From contig NZ_CP059856.1 in assembly GCF_009193325.2 (NCBI RefSeq), positions 558,001-622,000 of the forward strand: 64,000 bases of DNA. Direction: 5' to 3'. Position numbers and translations under genes: made by a program. The notes under the pieces were generated by a model that did no database searches, was not told the DNA's origin, and saw only the letters and a list, made by a program, of their open reading frames with translations. Positions 1 through 10,819 of the stretch are shown one piece after another. Each line of letters opens with the position of its first letter. Position 1 is the first letter of the stretch. This stretch comes from Bacteroides zhangwenhongii (lineage in GTDB: Bacteria > Bacteroidota > Bacteroidia > Bacteroidales > Bacteroidaceae).

Positions 1-1
1 G

Positions 2-559
2 ATATTCCGACATCCGGAGGATTTCCGGAAAATATATGGGCTGGAGGAAGAACAATATCAGACTCTTCTTCCCTACATCCGGATTGCAGAGAAGATCCGC
101 CCAAAAGATACAGTACGATTGCTCACCATACAAAACGTACGAAAAGACACGGTATTCAAGTATCAGTCTGGTACTGTTATCAGCCTCAACCAAGCAGACA
201 CAACCGAACTTAAAAAGATTCCGGGAGTCGGGAGTAGTATCGCCCGGATGATTGTAAATTACCGTAAGAGGCTGGGAGCTTTTTATAGAATAGAGCAATT
301 GCAAGAGATTCATCTAAAGGTAGAAAAGCTTCGTCCATGGTTCTCAATCAATCCCGATGAGATACACCGTATCAATTTGAACAAGGCAAGCGTAGAACGA
401 ATGATGCATCATCCGTATATCAATTATTATCAGGCAAGAGTGATTGTAGAGTACCGGAAAAAGAAAGGAAGATTAAAGAGCTTGAAACAGTTATCACTCT
501 ATGAAGAATTCACTTCTGCCGACCTTGAACGGATAGAGCCCTATATCTGTTATGATTAA
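2..559 (+). CDS. helix-hairpin-helix (ComEA-like) protein, 5' end outside the window
   Basis: The frame is open from the first base, so the true start lies upstream and only about the last 185 residues are present. Two helix-hairpin-helix units are visible: one around IPGVGSSIARMIVNYRKRLG and a second, more degenerate one around NKASVERMMHHPYINYYQAR. An N-terminal remnant reading FRKIYGLEEEQYQTLLPYI is in frame with them, as in the repeated HhH proteins common in Bacteroidetes. HhH motifs bind DNA backbone without sequence specificity. ComEA homologues act in DNA uptake, but Bacteroides copies often have no known role. The gene converges with the leftward ABC ATPase; the 183 bp between them holds no gene that I can see. 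Confidence 0.8.
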   Translation: MFRHPEDFRKIYGLEEEQYQTLLPYIRIAEKIRPKDTVRLLTIQNVRKDTVFKYQSGTVISLNQADTTELKKIPGVGSSIARMIVNYRKRLGAFYRIEQLQEIHLKVEKLRPWFSINPDEIHRINLNKASVERMMHHPYINYYQARVIVEYRKKKGRLKSLKQLSLYEEFTSADLERIEPYICYD

Positions 560-742
560 TTAAAAGAAAGATGCATTCCTATCACACCAGACAAGAATGC
601 ATCACACACAAACAAAACAAACACTCTACTATCATCTTCACAGACTTCTGTAGAGAAGCGACTATAAATATATAACTAAAAGATAGAATACCTGCAATAC
701 TCCACCTTTTTGGTATACATTTTTAGAAGTTAGGTTCTTTAA

Positions 743-1399
743 TTAATCTTTTTTAATCATACCATCCACCATATGAACCGTTCGGTCAGTGATTTTAGCA
801 AGTCCCTCATCATGGGTAACGATCACGAAAGTCTGACCCAGCCGATCTCGCAAATCAAAGAACAGGCGGTGTAAATCTTCTTTATTTTGAGTATCCAGAC
901 TTCCGGAAGGCTCGTCCGCCAGAATTACAGCCGGATCGTTGATTAAGGCTCTCGCCACAGCCACCCGCTGTTTCTCTCCTCCCGACAGTTCATTCGGTTT
1001 ATGGGAGGCACGGTCTGCCAGCCCCATAAAATCCAGAATCTTCATGGCACGATCGTTTGCCTCCCTTGAGGACACGCCTGCAATGAATGCAGGAATCATC
1101 ACATTCTCTAACGCCGTAAACTCCGGAAGAAGTTGGTGGAACTGGAAGACAAAACCAATATTCTTGTTACGGAATGCAGACAACTCTTTCTCCTTCATCC
1201 GGCTGACCACAGTTCCGTCGATTTGTACCAGACCGGTATCCGGTTCATCCAAAGTACCCATAATTTGCAGCAGCGTTGTCTTACCCGCTCCACTAGGACC
1301 TACAATGCTGACAACCTCACTCTTATTGATTTCAAGATCAATGCCTTTCAGTACTTGTAATGAACCGAAGCTCTTCGTTATTCCTTCTAACTTTATCAT
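743..1399 (-). CDS. ABC transporter ATP-binding protein, LolD/MacB type
   Basis: A complete 218-residue nucleotide-binding subunit. The Walker A motif GPSGAGKTT is at residues 34-42, the signature LSGGE at about 138-142, and Walker [13 protein letters not shown] begins near residue 158, followed by a VTHD switch histidine. The sequence most resembles LolD/MacB subunits, which power lipoprotein release or export across the envelope. No permease gene lies beside it, so the partner must be encoded elsewhere. It starts 8 bp after the tcdA stop and ends a leftward operon of antiporter, tcdA and this gene. The LolD-like assignment is by similarity of motif context only; other MacB-type exporters are possible. 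Confidence 0.85.
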   Translation of the reverse strand: MIKLEGITKSFGSLQVLKGIDLEINKSEVVSIVGPSGAGKTTLLQIMGTLDEPDTGLVQIDGTVVSRMKEKELSAFRNKNIGFVFQFHQLLPEFTALENVMIPAFIAGVSSREANDRAMKILDFMGLADRASHKPNELSGGEKQRVAVARALINDPAVILADEPSGSLDTQNKEDLHRLFFDLRDRLGQTFVIVTHDEGLAKITDRTVHMVDGMIKKD

Positions 1400-1407
1400 A
1401 ATAGCTT

Positions 1408-2124
1408 TTATAATCTTTTAATGACATATTCCGCCAGATAACATCCAAACACAGCAGGCATATAACTGACCGTTCCGCAAGTCGATTTCTTGTTCTGTTC
1501 GTCATCTGTGAGCAACACCGCCTTTGCATCAGCCTGTTCGGTACTGAACACAACCGGGAGTTTACGTTTCATCCCCATTTTCTGTAACCGTTTCCGCACC
1601 GCTTTGCTCAATCCGCAATGATAAGTATCCCAAAGATCGGCAAACCGTACCTGCGTAATGTCACTTTTTGCCCCTGCTCCCATACTGGAAACAATCCTGA
1701 TCCGCCGTTTCATCGCCTCATAAATCAAGAAACACTTCGGACTGATGGTATCGATAGCGTCCACTATGAAATCATATTTGCCGACATCCAATAGCTCCGG
1801 TATATTTTCATCTTTCAGATAAACAGGTAAAACGGTCAGGTCGATATCGGGGTTTATATCTTTATACCGGGTAGCCAGCACTTCCGCCTTCGACATCCCC
1901 AAAGTGGAATGCAATGCAGGTAACTGACGGTTCAGGTTAGTCGGCTGCACTGTATCGGCATCTACAATCGTCATTCGTCCGACCCCTGCACGACAAATCA
2001 TTTCTGCCGCATAAGCTCCCACTCCCCCCAGCCCCACGACCAATACGTGAGAGTTCCGGATACGATTCATCTTCTCTTCTCCCAAAAGAAGTTCCGTTCT
2101 TTGTTGCCAGTCGTCTTTTTCCAT
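1408..2124 (-). CDS. tcdA: tRNA threonylcarbamoyladenosine dehydratase (ThiF/E1-like), TcdA
   Basis: A ThiF/MoeB/E1-superfamily protein of 238 residues. An N-terminal Rossmann motif [14 protein letters not shown] precedes [15 protein letters not shown], the adenylate-binding and metal-binding region of the family. The downstream [13 protein letters not shown] and [12 protein letters not shown] segments and the C-terminal [19 protein letters not shown] are typical of TcdA (CsdL), which cyclises t6A37 of tRNA to ct6A in an ATP-dependent step in the cytoplasm. I prefer the start at 2124, whose ATG shares one base with the TGA of the antiporter (TGATG), an arrangement typical of translational coupling. 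A second in-frame ATG at 2142 would add six residues and overlap the antiporter by 19 bp. Confidence 0.88.
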   Translation of the reverse strand: MEKDDWQQRTELLLGEEKMNRIRNSHVLVVGLGGVGAYAAEMICRAGVGRMTIVDADTVQPTNLNRQLPALHSTLGMSKAEVLATRYKDINPDIDLTVLPVYLKDENIPELLDVGKYDFIVDAIDTISPKCFLIYEAMKRRIRIVSSMGAGAKSDITQVRFADLWDTYHCGLSKAVRKRLQKMGMKRKLPVVFSTEQADAKAVLLTDDEQNKKSTCGTVSYMPAVFGCYLAEYVIKRL

Positions 2125-4259
2125 CAGCTTTTCTTGAACCATTTATAGAACCATTTACCGACCTTCTCATAATGCTGAGACTCATTATGCCCGCGAGGAT
2201 CGGAGAAAGACACGATCTCTTGCGGTTCACCGAATTGGTCGGGATATAAAATAATCAAACTATTATTTGCAAAATATTTGCCCAACTGTGACGGCAAACG
2301 ATCAAAAGAAGGATCATAAGAGATAGATCCCCGACGGGCGGAAATAACAACCAACAGATGGTCATAGTTAACCTGTCCCGTTAATAGCAAAAGATCATCC
2401 CATTCATCTAATGTAGAAAACTCGGTCGGAGTACCTACATATTTCTTTTTCACAAGTTGCTGAAGCCTCATCAATGTCCGTTCATTCGAGAAGAAATGCA
2501 CACGACATCCTAGAATGCTTCCCATACGGCAGAAATGCTCCACCCACTTTGCAAAGCCGGTCTCATATTCCGCCTTTGGAGGAACGGCAATATTTATCCG
2601 GCGTAAGGTATTCACCGGCATCAGGAATTTTGCGATCATCACCTCGCGATGCGTACCTTTCAGCAGGCTTTCCGCCAAATGCCCGAAAAAAGAATCCACG
2701 ATATTAGCTTTCCGGTGCAAACCGATCACCACATCCGTAGCCTCATACTCTTTTATCGTATGGATAATTCCCGAAGCAATATTCAAATCATAACGACTGA
2801 CCATAGTGACAGGAACGTCGGCAGCCGCAGCAATCATCGCTGCTTTTTCCAGATTACGTTTTCCCTGTAATTCTTTCTTTTCCGAGCTATTATTATCATT
2901 GATTACATTCAATGCTATCAACCCATTTTTCTGTTTGACGTCCTTTATGACCAATGCCAGATTGATGAGGTCTTCAATCGTATCCGGGTTGGCAACCGGA
3001 ATCAATATCTGTTCATTATTATTTTTCACCCCTTCTTTTTCCGACTGCACATTTTCGTCTAAAGCAAAACGGCGGGCAGAACGCTCCGTCACCAAAGAAC
3101 TGATGACACAAGTAAAGAGAATCATCACTACGGTACCGTTCAGCACATCATCATTCAGCAAACGTTCTCCATTCTCCATAATGATTTCGTGTCCGATCAA
3201 TACCGCCGCCAATGTGGCTGCTGCCTGTGCATTACTCAGACCGAATATCATACTCCGTTCATTCGGCTGCATCCGATAAATCTTCTGCGTAGCCCATGCT
3301 GCCAGCCACTTACTGAAAGTAGCTACCACTGTCATTACAATTGCCACCTTCAATGCTTCCCCACCGGTGAACAGACTTCTCACATCAATAATCATTCCGA
3401 CACCAATCAGGAAATAAGGTATAAACAACGCATTTCCGACAAACTCCAAGCGGTTCATCAACGGAGAAACGTGAGGAATCAGCCGATTTAAGACCAATCC
3501 GGCAAGAAAGGCTCCCAAGATACCCTCCATTCCGACAAATTCCATTAATCCACCACCCAGAAAGACCATTGCCAACACAAACACAAACTGCATCACGCTA
3601 TCGTCATACTTCCGGAAGAACCAGCGGCCGATACGGGGGAAGAAGAAAACAATCAAAAATCCGAGAAAAGCGACTTTAGCAACCAGGAACGCCCAAAACC
3701 AACCATCCACAGTTCCCTTAAACATTCCGCCTACAACGGCTAGAATAATCAAAGCAAGGGTAACGGTAACAGCAGTACCGCCAATAGTTATATTGACACT
3801 GCGCAGACGTGACAATCCGTAACGACTGATAATAGGATAAGCGATCAACGTATGGGAAGCGTACATACTTGCCAACAGTACGGCAGTGAGAAAACCATAG
3901 CCCAACAGACTCATACTGCTCCATATACCCAACCCCATAGGAATCAGAAAGGTGAGCCAGCCGAATACAACGCTTTTCGTCCGGTTCTTCTTAAAATCCT
4001 CCATATCCATCTCAAGACCGGCGAGAAACATGATATAATAAAGCCCGACTTTACCGAACAGTTCGAAACTGCTATCACGGTCGAGCACATGAAAGCCATG
4101 CTCTCCAATCAGTACCCCCGCCAGAATCATGCCTATAATATGAGGTATATGAAGCCGTCCGAGAATCATCGGAGCAAAAAGAATAATAATCAATACCAAA
4201 AAAAACACCCAAGTCGGATCAGAAATTGGCAACGTTAAATTGAGATCAAACAGGTTCAT
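2124..4259 (-). CDS. cation:proton antiporter (CPA2 family) with C-terminal USP-like region
   Basis: Residues 1 to about 400 are a polytopic membrane domain with about 12 hydrophobic segments. It contains glycine-rich helices such as GMILAGVLIGEHG and FVGMEGILGAFLAGLVLNRLIP that characterise the Na+/H+ or K+/H+ exchanger fold of CPA2 proteins (KefB/NhaS-like). The remaining 300 residues are soluble and resemble paired universal-stress-protein-like domains, as in other Bacteroidetes homologues. The frame is open upstream to 4355, but the ATG at 4259 (MNLFDLNLTLP) starts directly at the transporter and is the better choice, giving 711 residues. It would exchange monovalent cations for protons at the inner membrane; the ion is not predictable. 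It is the first gene of the operon with tcdA and the ABC ATPase. Confidence 0.88.
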   Translation of the reverse strand: MNLFDLNLTLPISDPTWVFFLVLIIILFAPMILGRLHIPHIIGMILAGVLIGEHGFHVLDRDSSFELFGKVGLYYIMFLAGLEMDMEDFKKNRTKSVVFGWLTFLIPMGLGIWSSMSLLGYGFLTAVLLASMYASHTLIAYPIISRYGLSRLRSVNITIGGTAVTVTLALIILAVVGGMFKGTVDGWFWAFLVAKVAFLGFLIVFFFPRIGRWFFRKYDDSVMQFVFVLAMVFLGGGLMEFVGMEGILGAFLAGLVLNRLIPHVSPLMNRLEFVGNALFIPYFLIGVGMIIDVRSLFTGGEALKVAIVMTVVATFSKWLAAWATQKIYRMQPNERSMIFGLSNAQAAATLAAVLIGHEIIMENGERLLNDDVLNGTVVMILFTCVISSLVTERSARRFALDENVQSEKEGVKNNNEQILIPVANPDTIEDLINLALVIKDVKQKNGLIALNVINDNNSSEKKELQGKRNLEKAAMIAAAADVPVTMVSRYDLNIASGIIHTIKEYEATDVVIGLHRKANIVDSFFGHLAESLLKGTHREVMIAKFLMPVNTLRRINIAVPPKAEYETGFAKWVEHFCRMGSILGCRVHFFSNERTLMRLQQLVKKKYVGTPTEFSTLDEWDDLLLLTGQVNYDHLLVVISARRGSISYDPSFDRLPSQLGKYFANNSLIILYPDQFGEPQEIVSFSDPRGHNESQHYEKVGKWFYKWFKKS

Positions 4260-4382
4260 AGACTGTGGTTTTAGGAATTCAACTACAAAGGAACAAAAAA
4301 GTTCGCATACCTCCAATTCATAAGTAGATAGATTCAAATAATATTTTTTCGACAAAAATGCGGTTTATATGACAAATTGTTA

Positions 4383-4390
4383 TAATTTTG
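4383..4390 (+). promoter_or_regulatory. Bacteroides -7 box of asd
   Basis: The sequence TAATTTTG matches the Bacteroides sigma-ABfr -7 consensus TAnnTTTG exactly. It lies 70 bp upstream of the asd ATG on the same strand, in the divergent gap between the antiporter and asd. No clear -33 element is visible. Confidence 0.55.
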
Positions 4391-4459
4391 CAGTCTAATC
4401 TTTCCTATTAAACAGTATAGAAAGGAAATTACAGTATTCACATTTAACAAAAGAAAAAG

Positions 4460-5467
4460 ATGAAAGTAGCTATTGTTGGCGTAAGCGGAGCCGTGGGACA
4501 GGAATTCCTGCGCGTGCTCGATGAGAGAAACTTCCCGTTGGACGAGTTAGTTTTGTTCGGTTCTAAACGTAGTGCCGGAACAACTTACACTTTCCGCGGT
4601 AAACAGATCGAGGTGAAACTCTTACAACACAACGATGACTTTAAAGGGGTAGACATTGCTTTCACTTCTGCCGGTGCAGGAACATCCAAAGAGTTCGAAA
4701 AGACCATCACTAAATACGGTGCTGTGATGATCGACAACTCCAGCGCTTTCCGTATGGATGCGGATGTACCTTTGGTAGTGCCTGAGGTAAATGCCGAAGA
4801 CGCATTGGAGCGTCCACGCGGTGTCATTGCCAACCCCAACTGTACAACAATCCAAATGGTTGTCGCACTGAAAGCCATCGAACAGCTTTCTCATATAAAA
4901 ACCGTGCACGTATCTACCTATCAGGCAGCCAGCGGTGCCGGTGCTGCCGCTATGGACGAATTGTACGAGCAATATCGCCAAGTATTGGCAAATGAACCTG
5001 TTACAGTAGAAAAGTTTGCATACCAATTGGCTTTCAACCTCATACCTCAGATCGACGTGTTCACAGAAAACGGTTATACGAAAGAAGAGATGAAGATGTA
5101 TAACGAAACACGTAAAATCATGCATTCAGATATTAAAGTCAGCGCGACTTGCGTACGTGTTCCTGCACTACGTGCTCACTCTGAAAGTATCTGGGTAGAA
5201 ACCGAACGCCCTATTTCTATCGAAGAAGCCCGCGAAGCATTCGCTAAGGGAGACGGCCTGGTGCTTCAGGATAATCCTGCGGAAAAAGAGTACCCGATGC
5301 CGTTATTCCTGGCTGGGAAAGATCCGGTTTATGTGGGACGCATCCGCAAAGACCTGACAAATGAAAACGGATTGACTTTCTGGATTGTAGGTGACCAAAT
5401 CAAGAAAGGTGCAGCACTGAACGCAGTACAGATCGCAGAATATCTGATTAAAGTAAAGAATGTCTAA
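4460..5467 (+). CDS. asd: aspartate-semialdehyde dehydrogenase
   Basis: A complete 335-residue enzyme that reduces 4-aspartyl phosphate to aspartate semialdehyde with NADPH, the branch-point step to lysine/diaminopimelate, threonine and methionine in the cytoplasm. The N-terminal nucleotide-binding motif [15 protein letters not shown] is followed by [11 protein letters not shown]. The catalytic cysteine is Cys128 in [10 protein letters not shown], and the segment [17 protein letters not shown] follows. Length is normal for the family. It is a single-gene unit: its own promoter lies upstream and a strong terminator starts 24 bp after the stop codon. Confidence 0.97.
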   Translation: MKVAIVGVSGAVGQEFLRVLDERNFPLDELVLFGSKRSAGTTYTFRGKQIEVKLLQHNDDFKGVDIAFTSAGAGTSKEFEKTITKYGAVMIDNSSAFRMDADVPLVVPEVNAEDALERPRGVIANPNCTTIQMVVALKAIEQLSHIKTVHVSTYQAASGAGAAAMDELYEQYRQVLANEPVTVEKFAYQLAFNLIPQIDVFTENGYTKEEMKMYNETRKIMHSDIKVSATCVRVPALRAHSESIWVETERPISIEEAREAFAKGDGLVLQDNPAEKEYPMPLFLAGKDPVYVGRIRKDLTNENGLTFWIVGDQIKKGAALNAVQIAEYLIKVKNV

Positions 5468-5491
5468 ATCATAAAAGGTGATTTAAGAAAG

Positions 5492-5525
5492 AAAAGTCCG
5501 GTTTCGCCCTTGAAACCGGACTTTT
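5492..5525 (+). terminator. Rho-independent terminator of asd
   Basis: A perfect 14-bp inverted repeat (arms 5492-5505 and 5512-5525, core AGTCCGGTTTC) with a 6-nt loop. The 3' arm ends in a T run, so the A/T tails read as a terminator on either strand. It lies 25 bp after the asd stop codon. Confidence 0.9.
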
Positions 5526-5529
5526 TATA

Positions 5530-5537
5530 TACCTTTG
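5530..5537 (+). promoter_or_regulatory. -7 box of the lamin-tail lipoprotein gene
   Basis: TACCTTTG is an exact match to TAnnTTTG and begins only four bases after the asd terminator, about 95 bp before the next ATG. Terminator and promoter are therefore packed together, and any -33 element would lie inside the terminator's 3' arm. Confidence 0.55.
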
Positions 5538-5631
5538 CATTCACAAAATAGAATTTAAGCCGCAATTGCCTCTGCGTTATACACAAACAAATACGGTTCA
5601 AGCATTAATTATCATCTAAGAATTAAACCGT

Positions 5632-6897
5632 ATGAGAATTTACAAAGTGTTTGCACTTTTAGGTCTGTTCATTTCCATATTCTATAATTGTTCACTTCCT
5701 GCCGATGATGAAAAAGATTCAGAAGGAGAAGATACGGCAACTTCCGGACTTTCTTGGGAAGGAGAAACAGATAAATTCACTATCAATTCTAAAGAAGGAG
5801 TCCATCTGAATGATCCGGCAGAAAATAGTGGAACAGCCTATGTCACCATACCGTCCACGTCAGTAAAGAATACCCGCTGGGAGTTTGGAGTTCACCTTAC
5901 ATTCAACCCATCCGCCAATAACTATGCACGTTTTTATCTGACCTCTTCTTCCAACACTCTCTCCGGTAGCCTAAACGGGTATTTTATACAAATAGGAGGA
6001 GCAAAAGACAATGTGACACTTTATCGTCAGAATGGAGACCAGCCCAAGCTGCTGGCTTCGGGTCGGGAAGTGATGAAGGGTAATAACTCCCCCCAATTAT
6101 ACATAAAAGTAGAATGCGATAATAATGGGTATTGGACTTTTTGGACACGATTGGAATCCGAAGACGGATATACATTGGAAAAGCAAGTGAAAGATACCGG
6201 CATACAAGGTTCCGTTTGTTCGGGAATTTATTGTGTTTACACCAAAACCCGCTGTAAAGGCTTCACATTCCATCATGTACGATTATCCAACGGTGTAGAG
6301 ACAACGACCGACCCCGACAATACTCCCGACGAACCGGATTCCGAAGAGCCGGATATTACCGAACTACCGGAAGATGTCAGAGGTATGCTCCTCTTTAATG
6401 AGATAATGTATGATAATGCCACAGACGGTGCCGAATACATAGAGCTCTATAATCCGACTGAACAGACTATTGTGTTGCCACAGCTTTTTTTATATAAGAT
6501 GCATGAAGACGGCAAAGTGTACAGTACCACTACGTTACAAAATGAATCTTCCTCCCAACCCCTGATCATTGCATCCAAAGGATATCTTTGCTTTTCTAAA
6601 TATCCCGGCAAGATTATTCAAAAACACAATGTCGATAGAGAGAACCTAATAGAAATATCCAAATTCCCGGCACTTGATAATGAAGGAGGCTATCTCGCAC
6701 TGTCCAGCACCCCCAAAACTGGGAAAGGACATACATTTGACACTTGTCGTTTCTGGGACGGAATGCACGATACCGACAAATCCAAAACTATCGGCATTTC
6801 ACTCGAAAAGAAATCCCCGGAACTGCCTTCACTCAACAAGAATTGGCGTTCCTCTAAACATACGACCGGCGGAACTCCTGGAATAAAAAATATGTAA
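5632..6897 (+). CDS. lipoprotein with C-terminal lamin-tail domain
   Basis: A 421-residue secreted protein. The N-terminus MRIYKVFALLGLFISIFYNC is a signal peptide ending in a lipobox-like FYNC, so it is probably lipid-anchored at Cys20. Residues about 45-225 form a beta-rich region with WEFGVHLTFNPSANNYARFYL and many aromatic residues, resembling a concanavalin-like or carbohydrate-binding sandwich; this is inference. An acidic linker rich in D, E, P and T follows. The C-terminal part begins LLFNEIMYDNATDGAEYIELYNPT, a clear lamin-tail (LTD) signature. Such proteins are cell-surface in Bacteroidetes and have no assigned activity. Spacing and its own promoter suggest it is transcribed apart from the downstream recycling operon. 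Confidence 0.8.
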   Translation: MRIYKVFALLGLFISIFYNCSLPADDEKDSEGEDTATSGLSWEGETDKFTINSKEGVHLNDPAENSGTAYVTIPSTSVKNTRWEFGVHLTFNPSANNYARFYLTSSSNTLSGSLNGYFIQIGGAKDNVTLYRQNGDQPKLLASGREVMKGNNSPQLYIKVECDNNGYWTFWTRLESEDGYTLEKQVKDTGIQGSVCSGIYCVYTKTRCKGFTFHHVRLSNGVETTTDPDNTPDEPDSEEPDITELPEDVRGMLLFNEIMYDNATDGAEYIELYNPTEQTIVLPQLFLYKMHEDGKVYSTTTLQNESSSQPLIIASKGYLCFSKYPGKIIQKHNVDRENLIEISKFPALDNEGGYLALSSTPKTGKGHTFDTCRFWDGMHDTDKSKTIGISLEKKSPELPSLNKNWRSSKHTTGGTPGIKNM

Positions 6898-6924
6898 GAG
6901 TATATATATCTATGATAAATTCCC

Positions 6925-6932
6925 TACATTTG
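6925..6932 (+). promoter_or_regulatory. -7 box of the cell-wall recycling operon
   Basis: TACATTTG matches TAnnTTTG exactly and sits 79 bp before the ATG of the glycosyltransferase/HIT fusion gene, in the only sizeable gap (113 bp) upstream of the five-gene operon. A -33 element is not obvious. Confidence 0.5.
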
Positions 6933-7010
6933 TAGCAAAGTAAACAAGTTTATGATAAATATATAAGAAACATCTTACACAACTCATACTACAAAACAAG
7001 AAGTAAAATA

Positions 7011-9476
7011 ATGAAAACAACAATCAACTGTTTTCTTCCTTTCAGCCGGTTGGAAGAAACTGTGCAAACAGTTAAGGAGTTACGTGCATCGACGCTGGTA
7101 GACAAAATTTATTTATTGGCATCACCAATTACCAATGTCTGTATTCCCGGATGCGAACTCATTTCTGTAGAGAAAATGCAGTCTACACAAGCGATGCGGG
7201 CTATTGCAGAACATTCTGATAAAGCATATACTTTACTTTATACCAAACGCACCGCACTAAAAATAGGTCTGTTCGCTCTTGAAAGAATGGTTCAAGTAAT
7301 GGAAATGACCCATGCTGGCATGGCATATGCAGACCATTACCAACAGATGGACGGTGTGCAAAAACCTGCTCCGGTCATTGATTACCAACCCGGCAGCCTG
7401 CGTGACGACTTCAATTTCGGCTCGGTATTACTGTTCAATGCCAACGCATTCAAGGAAGTTATAGAAAATACGGAAGAGGAATATCAATATGCAGGCTTGT
7501 ATGATTTGAGACTCAAAATATCCCAAAAGAGCAAACTGGTACATATCAACGAATATCTATATACCGAAGTAGAAAGTGACAAGCGGAAAAGCGGTGAGAA
7601 GCAGTTCGATTATGTAGACCCTAAAAACCGTCAGGTACAGATTGAAATGGAACAGGCATGCACCAACCATTTGAAGGAAATTGGCGGATATCTTTATCCT
7701 ATCTTCCATCCCGTAGACTTCTCTTCCCACACTTTTGAGTATGAAGCTTCTGTCATTATACCCGTACGCAACCGTATTCGCACAGTCAAAGATGCCGTAC
7801 GCTCGGCACTGGACCAGCAAACGACCTTTCCGTTCAATGTCATTGTCATCGACAATCATTCGACAGACGGAACCAGTGAAGTTCTCCGTGAACTTAGTTC
7901 GGACAAGCGGCTGATTCACGTCATTCCCGAAAGAGATGACCTTGGTATAGGCGGATGTTGGAACATAGGTATCCATCACGAGAAATGCGGAAAGTTTGCC
8001 GTCCAACTTGATAGCGATGACGTGTATAAAGACGAACATAGCCTGCAAATCATCATTGATACTTTCTATAAACAGAAATGTGCAATGGTAATCGGCACTT
8101 ATATGATGACTAACTTTGATATGCAGGAAATTGCCCCCGGCATCATCGATCATAAGGAATGGACGCCCGACAACGGACGAAATAATGCATTACGTATCAA
8201 CGGCCTGGGAGCTCCCCGTGCATTCTACACGCCCATTCTTCGGGAAATCAAAGCCCCGAACACAAGCTATGGAGAAGATTATGCCCTTGGATTGAAAATT
8301 TCACACGATTATCAGATAGGCAGAATATACGACGTGATTTACCTTTGCCGCCGTTGGGACGGCAATTCGGATGCCGCACTGCCTGTTGAGAAAATCAACC
8401 AGAATAATCTATATAAAGACCGACTTCGTACGTGGGAATTGGAACAGCGCATTCTGCAACAAGAAACGACACTAGAGAAAATTCAGCAAAGAATCGAACA
8501 GTTATTCCAAAAGCAAACTCTTTCTTGGGAACTAGCCAAAGAGAATTACCAAGCACTGGAACAGTATCGACCACGAACAAAAGAAATATCCAAATGGTTT
8601 GGTAACAATTGTTTAAGTGCGGAACTATTCCTTAATCCGAAACGTATTCTTTCGGCTGCCGCACAGACAGATACTGTCTCCATTCACTCACGGCCTTGCT
8701 TCCTCTGCCAAACAAACCGACCGCAGGAACAAGAGTTCATCAGTTATGGGAATTATCAGATACTGGTTAATCCATATCCCATATTTAAACACCACTTTAC
8801 AATTGTAGATAAGGAACACAAATCGCAATCCATAGCCGGGCGTTTTAAAGATATGATAGAACTCACCGACATAATGAAAGAATACTTCCTTATGTATAAT
8901 GGACCGGAATGTGGAGCTTCCGCTCCCGATCATGCCCATTTTCAAGCTTGCAGTAAAGAGGAAACTATGCGAGGACCATATTACGATCGCATATTATTAA
9001 TAGATGACGATAAGGTGCAAATTTATTATAAAGATTTCCCGTGCTGTTTCATCAGGATTCAGGCGGAAGATAAGGAAACAATGTCAAAAACCTTTCATCT
9101 GATTTACGACATTTTAGCCTCCAATAATAACGGAAAAGAACCAATGATGAATATTCTTGCCTGGTATGGTTTGGAACGCACCAAAGAGGATTTTAGAAAG
9201 TTCTACGATGATGAATTTGAGTCAGTAGCCGAACACCCTTACAGTTGTGTTATCTTCTTACGCAGCAAACATCGCCCTGACTGCTATTACGCAAAAGGAG
9301 AGGAACAAATTCTCATCAGTCCTGCTATTGCTGAAATGAACGGCATATTCCCTATAGTACGTGAAGAGGATATGGAGAAACTGACTCCTGAAAAGGTATA
9401 TGATATCTATCGGGAAGTATCCATATCTAAAGAAAAACTACAAGAAATAATAGAACGCATTAAAGCCGCCTTATGA
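7011..9476 (+). CDS. GT2 glycosyltransferase fused to a HIT-like (DUF4922-type) domain
   Basis: An 821-residue cytoplasmic protein without signal peptide or membrane segment. Residues 1-230 look like a divergent GT-A domain ([20 protein letters not shown]). Residues 243-480 are a canonical GT2 domain with [28 protein letters not shown] and a QLDSDD metal site. A charged helical linker (about 483-520) leads to a C-terminal region of about 270 residues with PDHAHFQAC. This HxHxQ motif is of the kind found in GalT and Ap4A phosphorylase members of the HIT superfamily, and the region resembles the domain called DUF4922. It overlaps the SpoIID gene by four bases (ATGA) and begins the ampG-murK-murQ operon, so a role with muropeptide sugars is inferred. 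Its reaction is unknown. Confidence 0.8.
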   Translation: MKTTINCFLPFSRLEETVQTVKELRASTLVDKIYLLASPITNVCIPGCELISVEKMQSTQAMRAIAEHSDKAYTLLYTKRTALKIGLFALERMVQVMEMTHAGMAYADHYQQMDGVQKPAPVIDYQPGSLRDDFNFGSVLLFNANAFKEVIENTEEEYQYAGLYDLRLKISQKSKLVHINEYLYTEVESDKRKSGEKQFDYVDPKNRQVQIEMEQACTNHLKEIGGYLYPIFHPVDFSSHTFEYEASVIIPVRNRIRTVKDAVRSALDQQTTFPFNVIVIDNHSTDGTSEVLRELSSDKRLIHVIPERDDLGIGGCWNIGIHHEKCGKFAVQLDSDDVYKDEHSLQIIIDTFYKQKCAMVIGTYMMTNFDMQEIAPGIIDHKEWTPDNGRNNALRINGLGAPRAFYTPILREIKAPNTSYGEDYALGLKISHDYQIGRIYDVIYLCRRWDGNSDAALPVEKINQNNLYKDRLRTWELEQRILQQETTLEKIQQRIEQLFQKQTLSWELAKENYQALEQYRPRTKEISKWFGNNCLSAELFLNPKRILSAAAQTDTVSIHSRPCFLCQTNRPQEQEFISYGNYQILVNPYPIFKHHFTIVDKEHKSQSIAGRFKDMIELTDIMKEYFLMYNGPECGASAPDHAHFQACSKEETMRGPYYDRILLIDDDKVQIYYKDFPCCFIRIQAEDKETMSKTFHLIYDILASNNNGKEPMMNILAWYGLERTKEDFRKFYDDEFESVAEHPYSCVIFLRSKHRPDCYYAKGEEQILISPAIAEMNGIFPIVREEDMEKLTPEKVYDIYREVSISKEKLQEIIERIKAAL

Positions 9477-10804
9477 CAGAGCCTCAAATAGCAGTTGGTA
9501 TTCTTTCCGGGAAAGAGATTGAATTCTCTTTCCCTATAAAATTTATCTCTTCCGACGGAACAGAAAGCTCCGGTATGCAAAAGGCTATTTACTGGGATGG
9601 GAAGATTCATTGGCAAGGGAAAGAATATAATGAATTATCTTTCACTCCCCAACAAAGTGCACATGCTTTCTTTGAACTGAAAGATGTGACCATCGGAATC
9701 AACTTCCATTGGGAACGCAAAGAAGTCCAAAAATTCAAAGGGGAATTAAAGATCATCGTCGAAGGAGAACAACTAACCGCCATCAATGTGATTTCCATTG
9801 AGGAATACCTCATCAGTGTCATTTCATCAGAAATGAGCGCAACAGCTTCTTTGGAACTACTAAAGGCTCACGCCGTCATCTCCCGAAGCTGGCTAGTTAA
9901 TAAGTTGAGAGTTGAGAATGGAGAGTGGAGAGTTACTCTGCAGCCGGACAGCGCAGCCCACTCTCAACTCTCCATTCTCAACTCTCAACTTATAAAATGG
10001 TATGACCATGAAGCACATAAGAATTTCGATGTATGTGCCGACGATCATTGCCAGCGTTATCAGGGAATTACCCGAGCCTCAACACCACAAGCCATCGAAG
10101 CAGTCTCTGCCACGCGGGGGGAAGTACTGATGTATAAAGGAGCGATTTGTGATGCCCGTTTCTCTAAATGTTGTGGCGGAGCTTTTGAAGAGTTCCAAAA
10201 TTGTTGGGAAAACGTTAAGCACCCTTATCTAATCAGACAACGGGATAGCAAGACTGAAAAACAACTTCCCGATTTGACCATAGAGGCGGAAGCTGATAAA
10301 TGGATACGTACCTCGCCTGTTGCTTTCTGTAATACACAGGATAAGAAAATCCTAAGTCAAGTATTAAACAACTACGATCAGGAAACAGCAGACTTCTATC
10401 GTTGGAAAGTCTGTTATTCGCAACAGGAGCTTTCAGAACTGATTCATCAACGTTCAGGAATTGATTTCGGACAAATCATTGATTTAATTCCTGTAGAACG
10501 GGGAACATCCGGACGTCTTGTCCGGCTAAAGATTGTAGGAACCTTACGAACACTCATCATTGGAAAAGAGTTGGAGATACGCCGCACTCTATCGACTTCC
10601 CATCTTTACAGTTCCGCTTTTGTAGTAGACAAGGAGTACGGAGATGAACTTCCTTCCCGATTTATCCTCACCGGAGCCGGCTGGGGACACGGAGTAGGAC
10701 TTTGCCAAATCGGTGCCGCCGTGATGGGAGAACAAGGTTATAAGTATGAAGAAATACTATCTCACTATTACCCCGGTAGTACACTTGAAAAACAATATAA
10801 ATAA
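9473..10804 (+). CDS. SpoIID/LytB-domain protein without a signal peptide
   Basis: A 443-residue protein. Around residues 95-150 the sequence [20 protein letters not shown] leads to [14 protein letters not shown], the core of the SpoIID amidase-enhancer/lytic transglycosylase family; the Glu of SSEM corresponds to the catalytic Glu of SpoIID. The C-terminal [18 protein letters not shown] is the other family hallmark. Family members usually act outside the cytoplasm, but this N-terminus ([20 protein letters not shown]) is not a signal peptide, so a cytosolic substrate such as imported anhydro-muropeptide is possible. Residues about 143-174 are encoded by a palindromic repeat inserted in frame between SRSWLV and [19 protein letters not shown]. 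Start ATG overlaps the upstream stop (ATGA), suggesting coupled translation. Confidence 0.85.
   Translation: MTEPQIAVGILSGKEIEFSFPIKFISSDGTESSGMQKAIYWDGKIHWQGKEYNELSFTPQQSAHAFFELKDVTIGINFHWERKEVQKFKGELKIIVEGEQLTAINVISIEEYLISVISSEMSATASLELLKAHAVISRSWLVNKLRVENGEWRVTLQPDSAAHSQLSILNSQLIKWYDHEAHKNFDVCADDHCQRYQGITRASTPQAIEAVSATRGEVLMYKGAICDARFSKCCGGAFEEFQNCWENVKHPYLIRQRDSKTEKQLPDLTIEAEADKWIRTSPVAFCNTQDKKILSQVLNNYDQETADFYRWKVCYSQQELSELIHQRSGIDFGQIIDLIPVERGTSGRLVRLKIVGTLRTLIIGKELEIRRTLSTSHLYSSAFVVDKEYGDELPSRFILTGAGWGHGVGLCQIGAAVMGEQGYKYEEILSHYYPGSTLEKQYK
9900..9993. repeat. 94-bp palindromic repeat inserted in frame in the SpoIID gene
   Basis: Two 27-bp arms (9900-9926 and 9967-9993) are perfect reverse complements and are built from short direct repeats of the type GTTGAGA / GGAGAGT. 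The 40-bp centre contains a smaller imperfect stem. The element is purine-rich on one arm and pyrimidine-rich on the other, unlike the flanking coding sequence. It keeps the reading frame open and adds roughly 31 residues. It resembles a small REP/MITE-like palindromic element; no transposase is encoded and no other copy was seen in the window. Confidence 0.85.
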
Positions 10805-10819
10805 AATCAAACGAATGCC

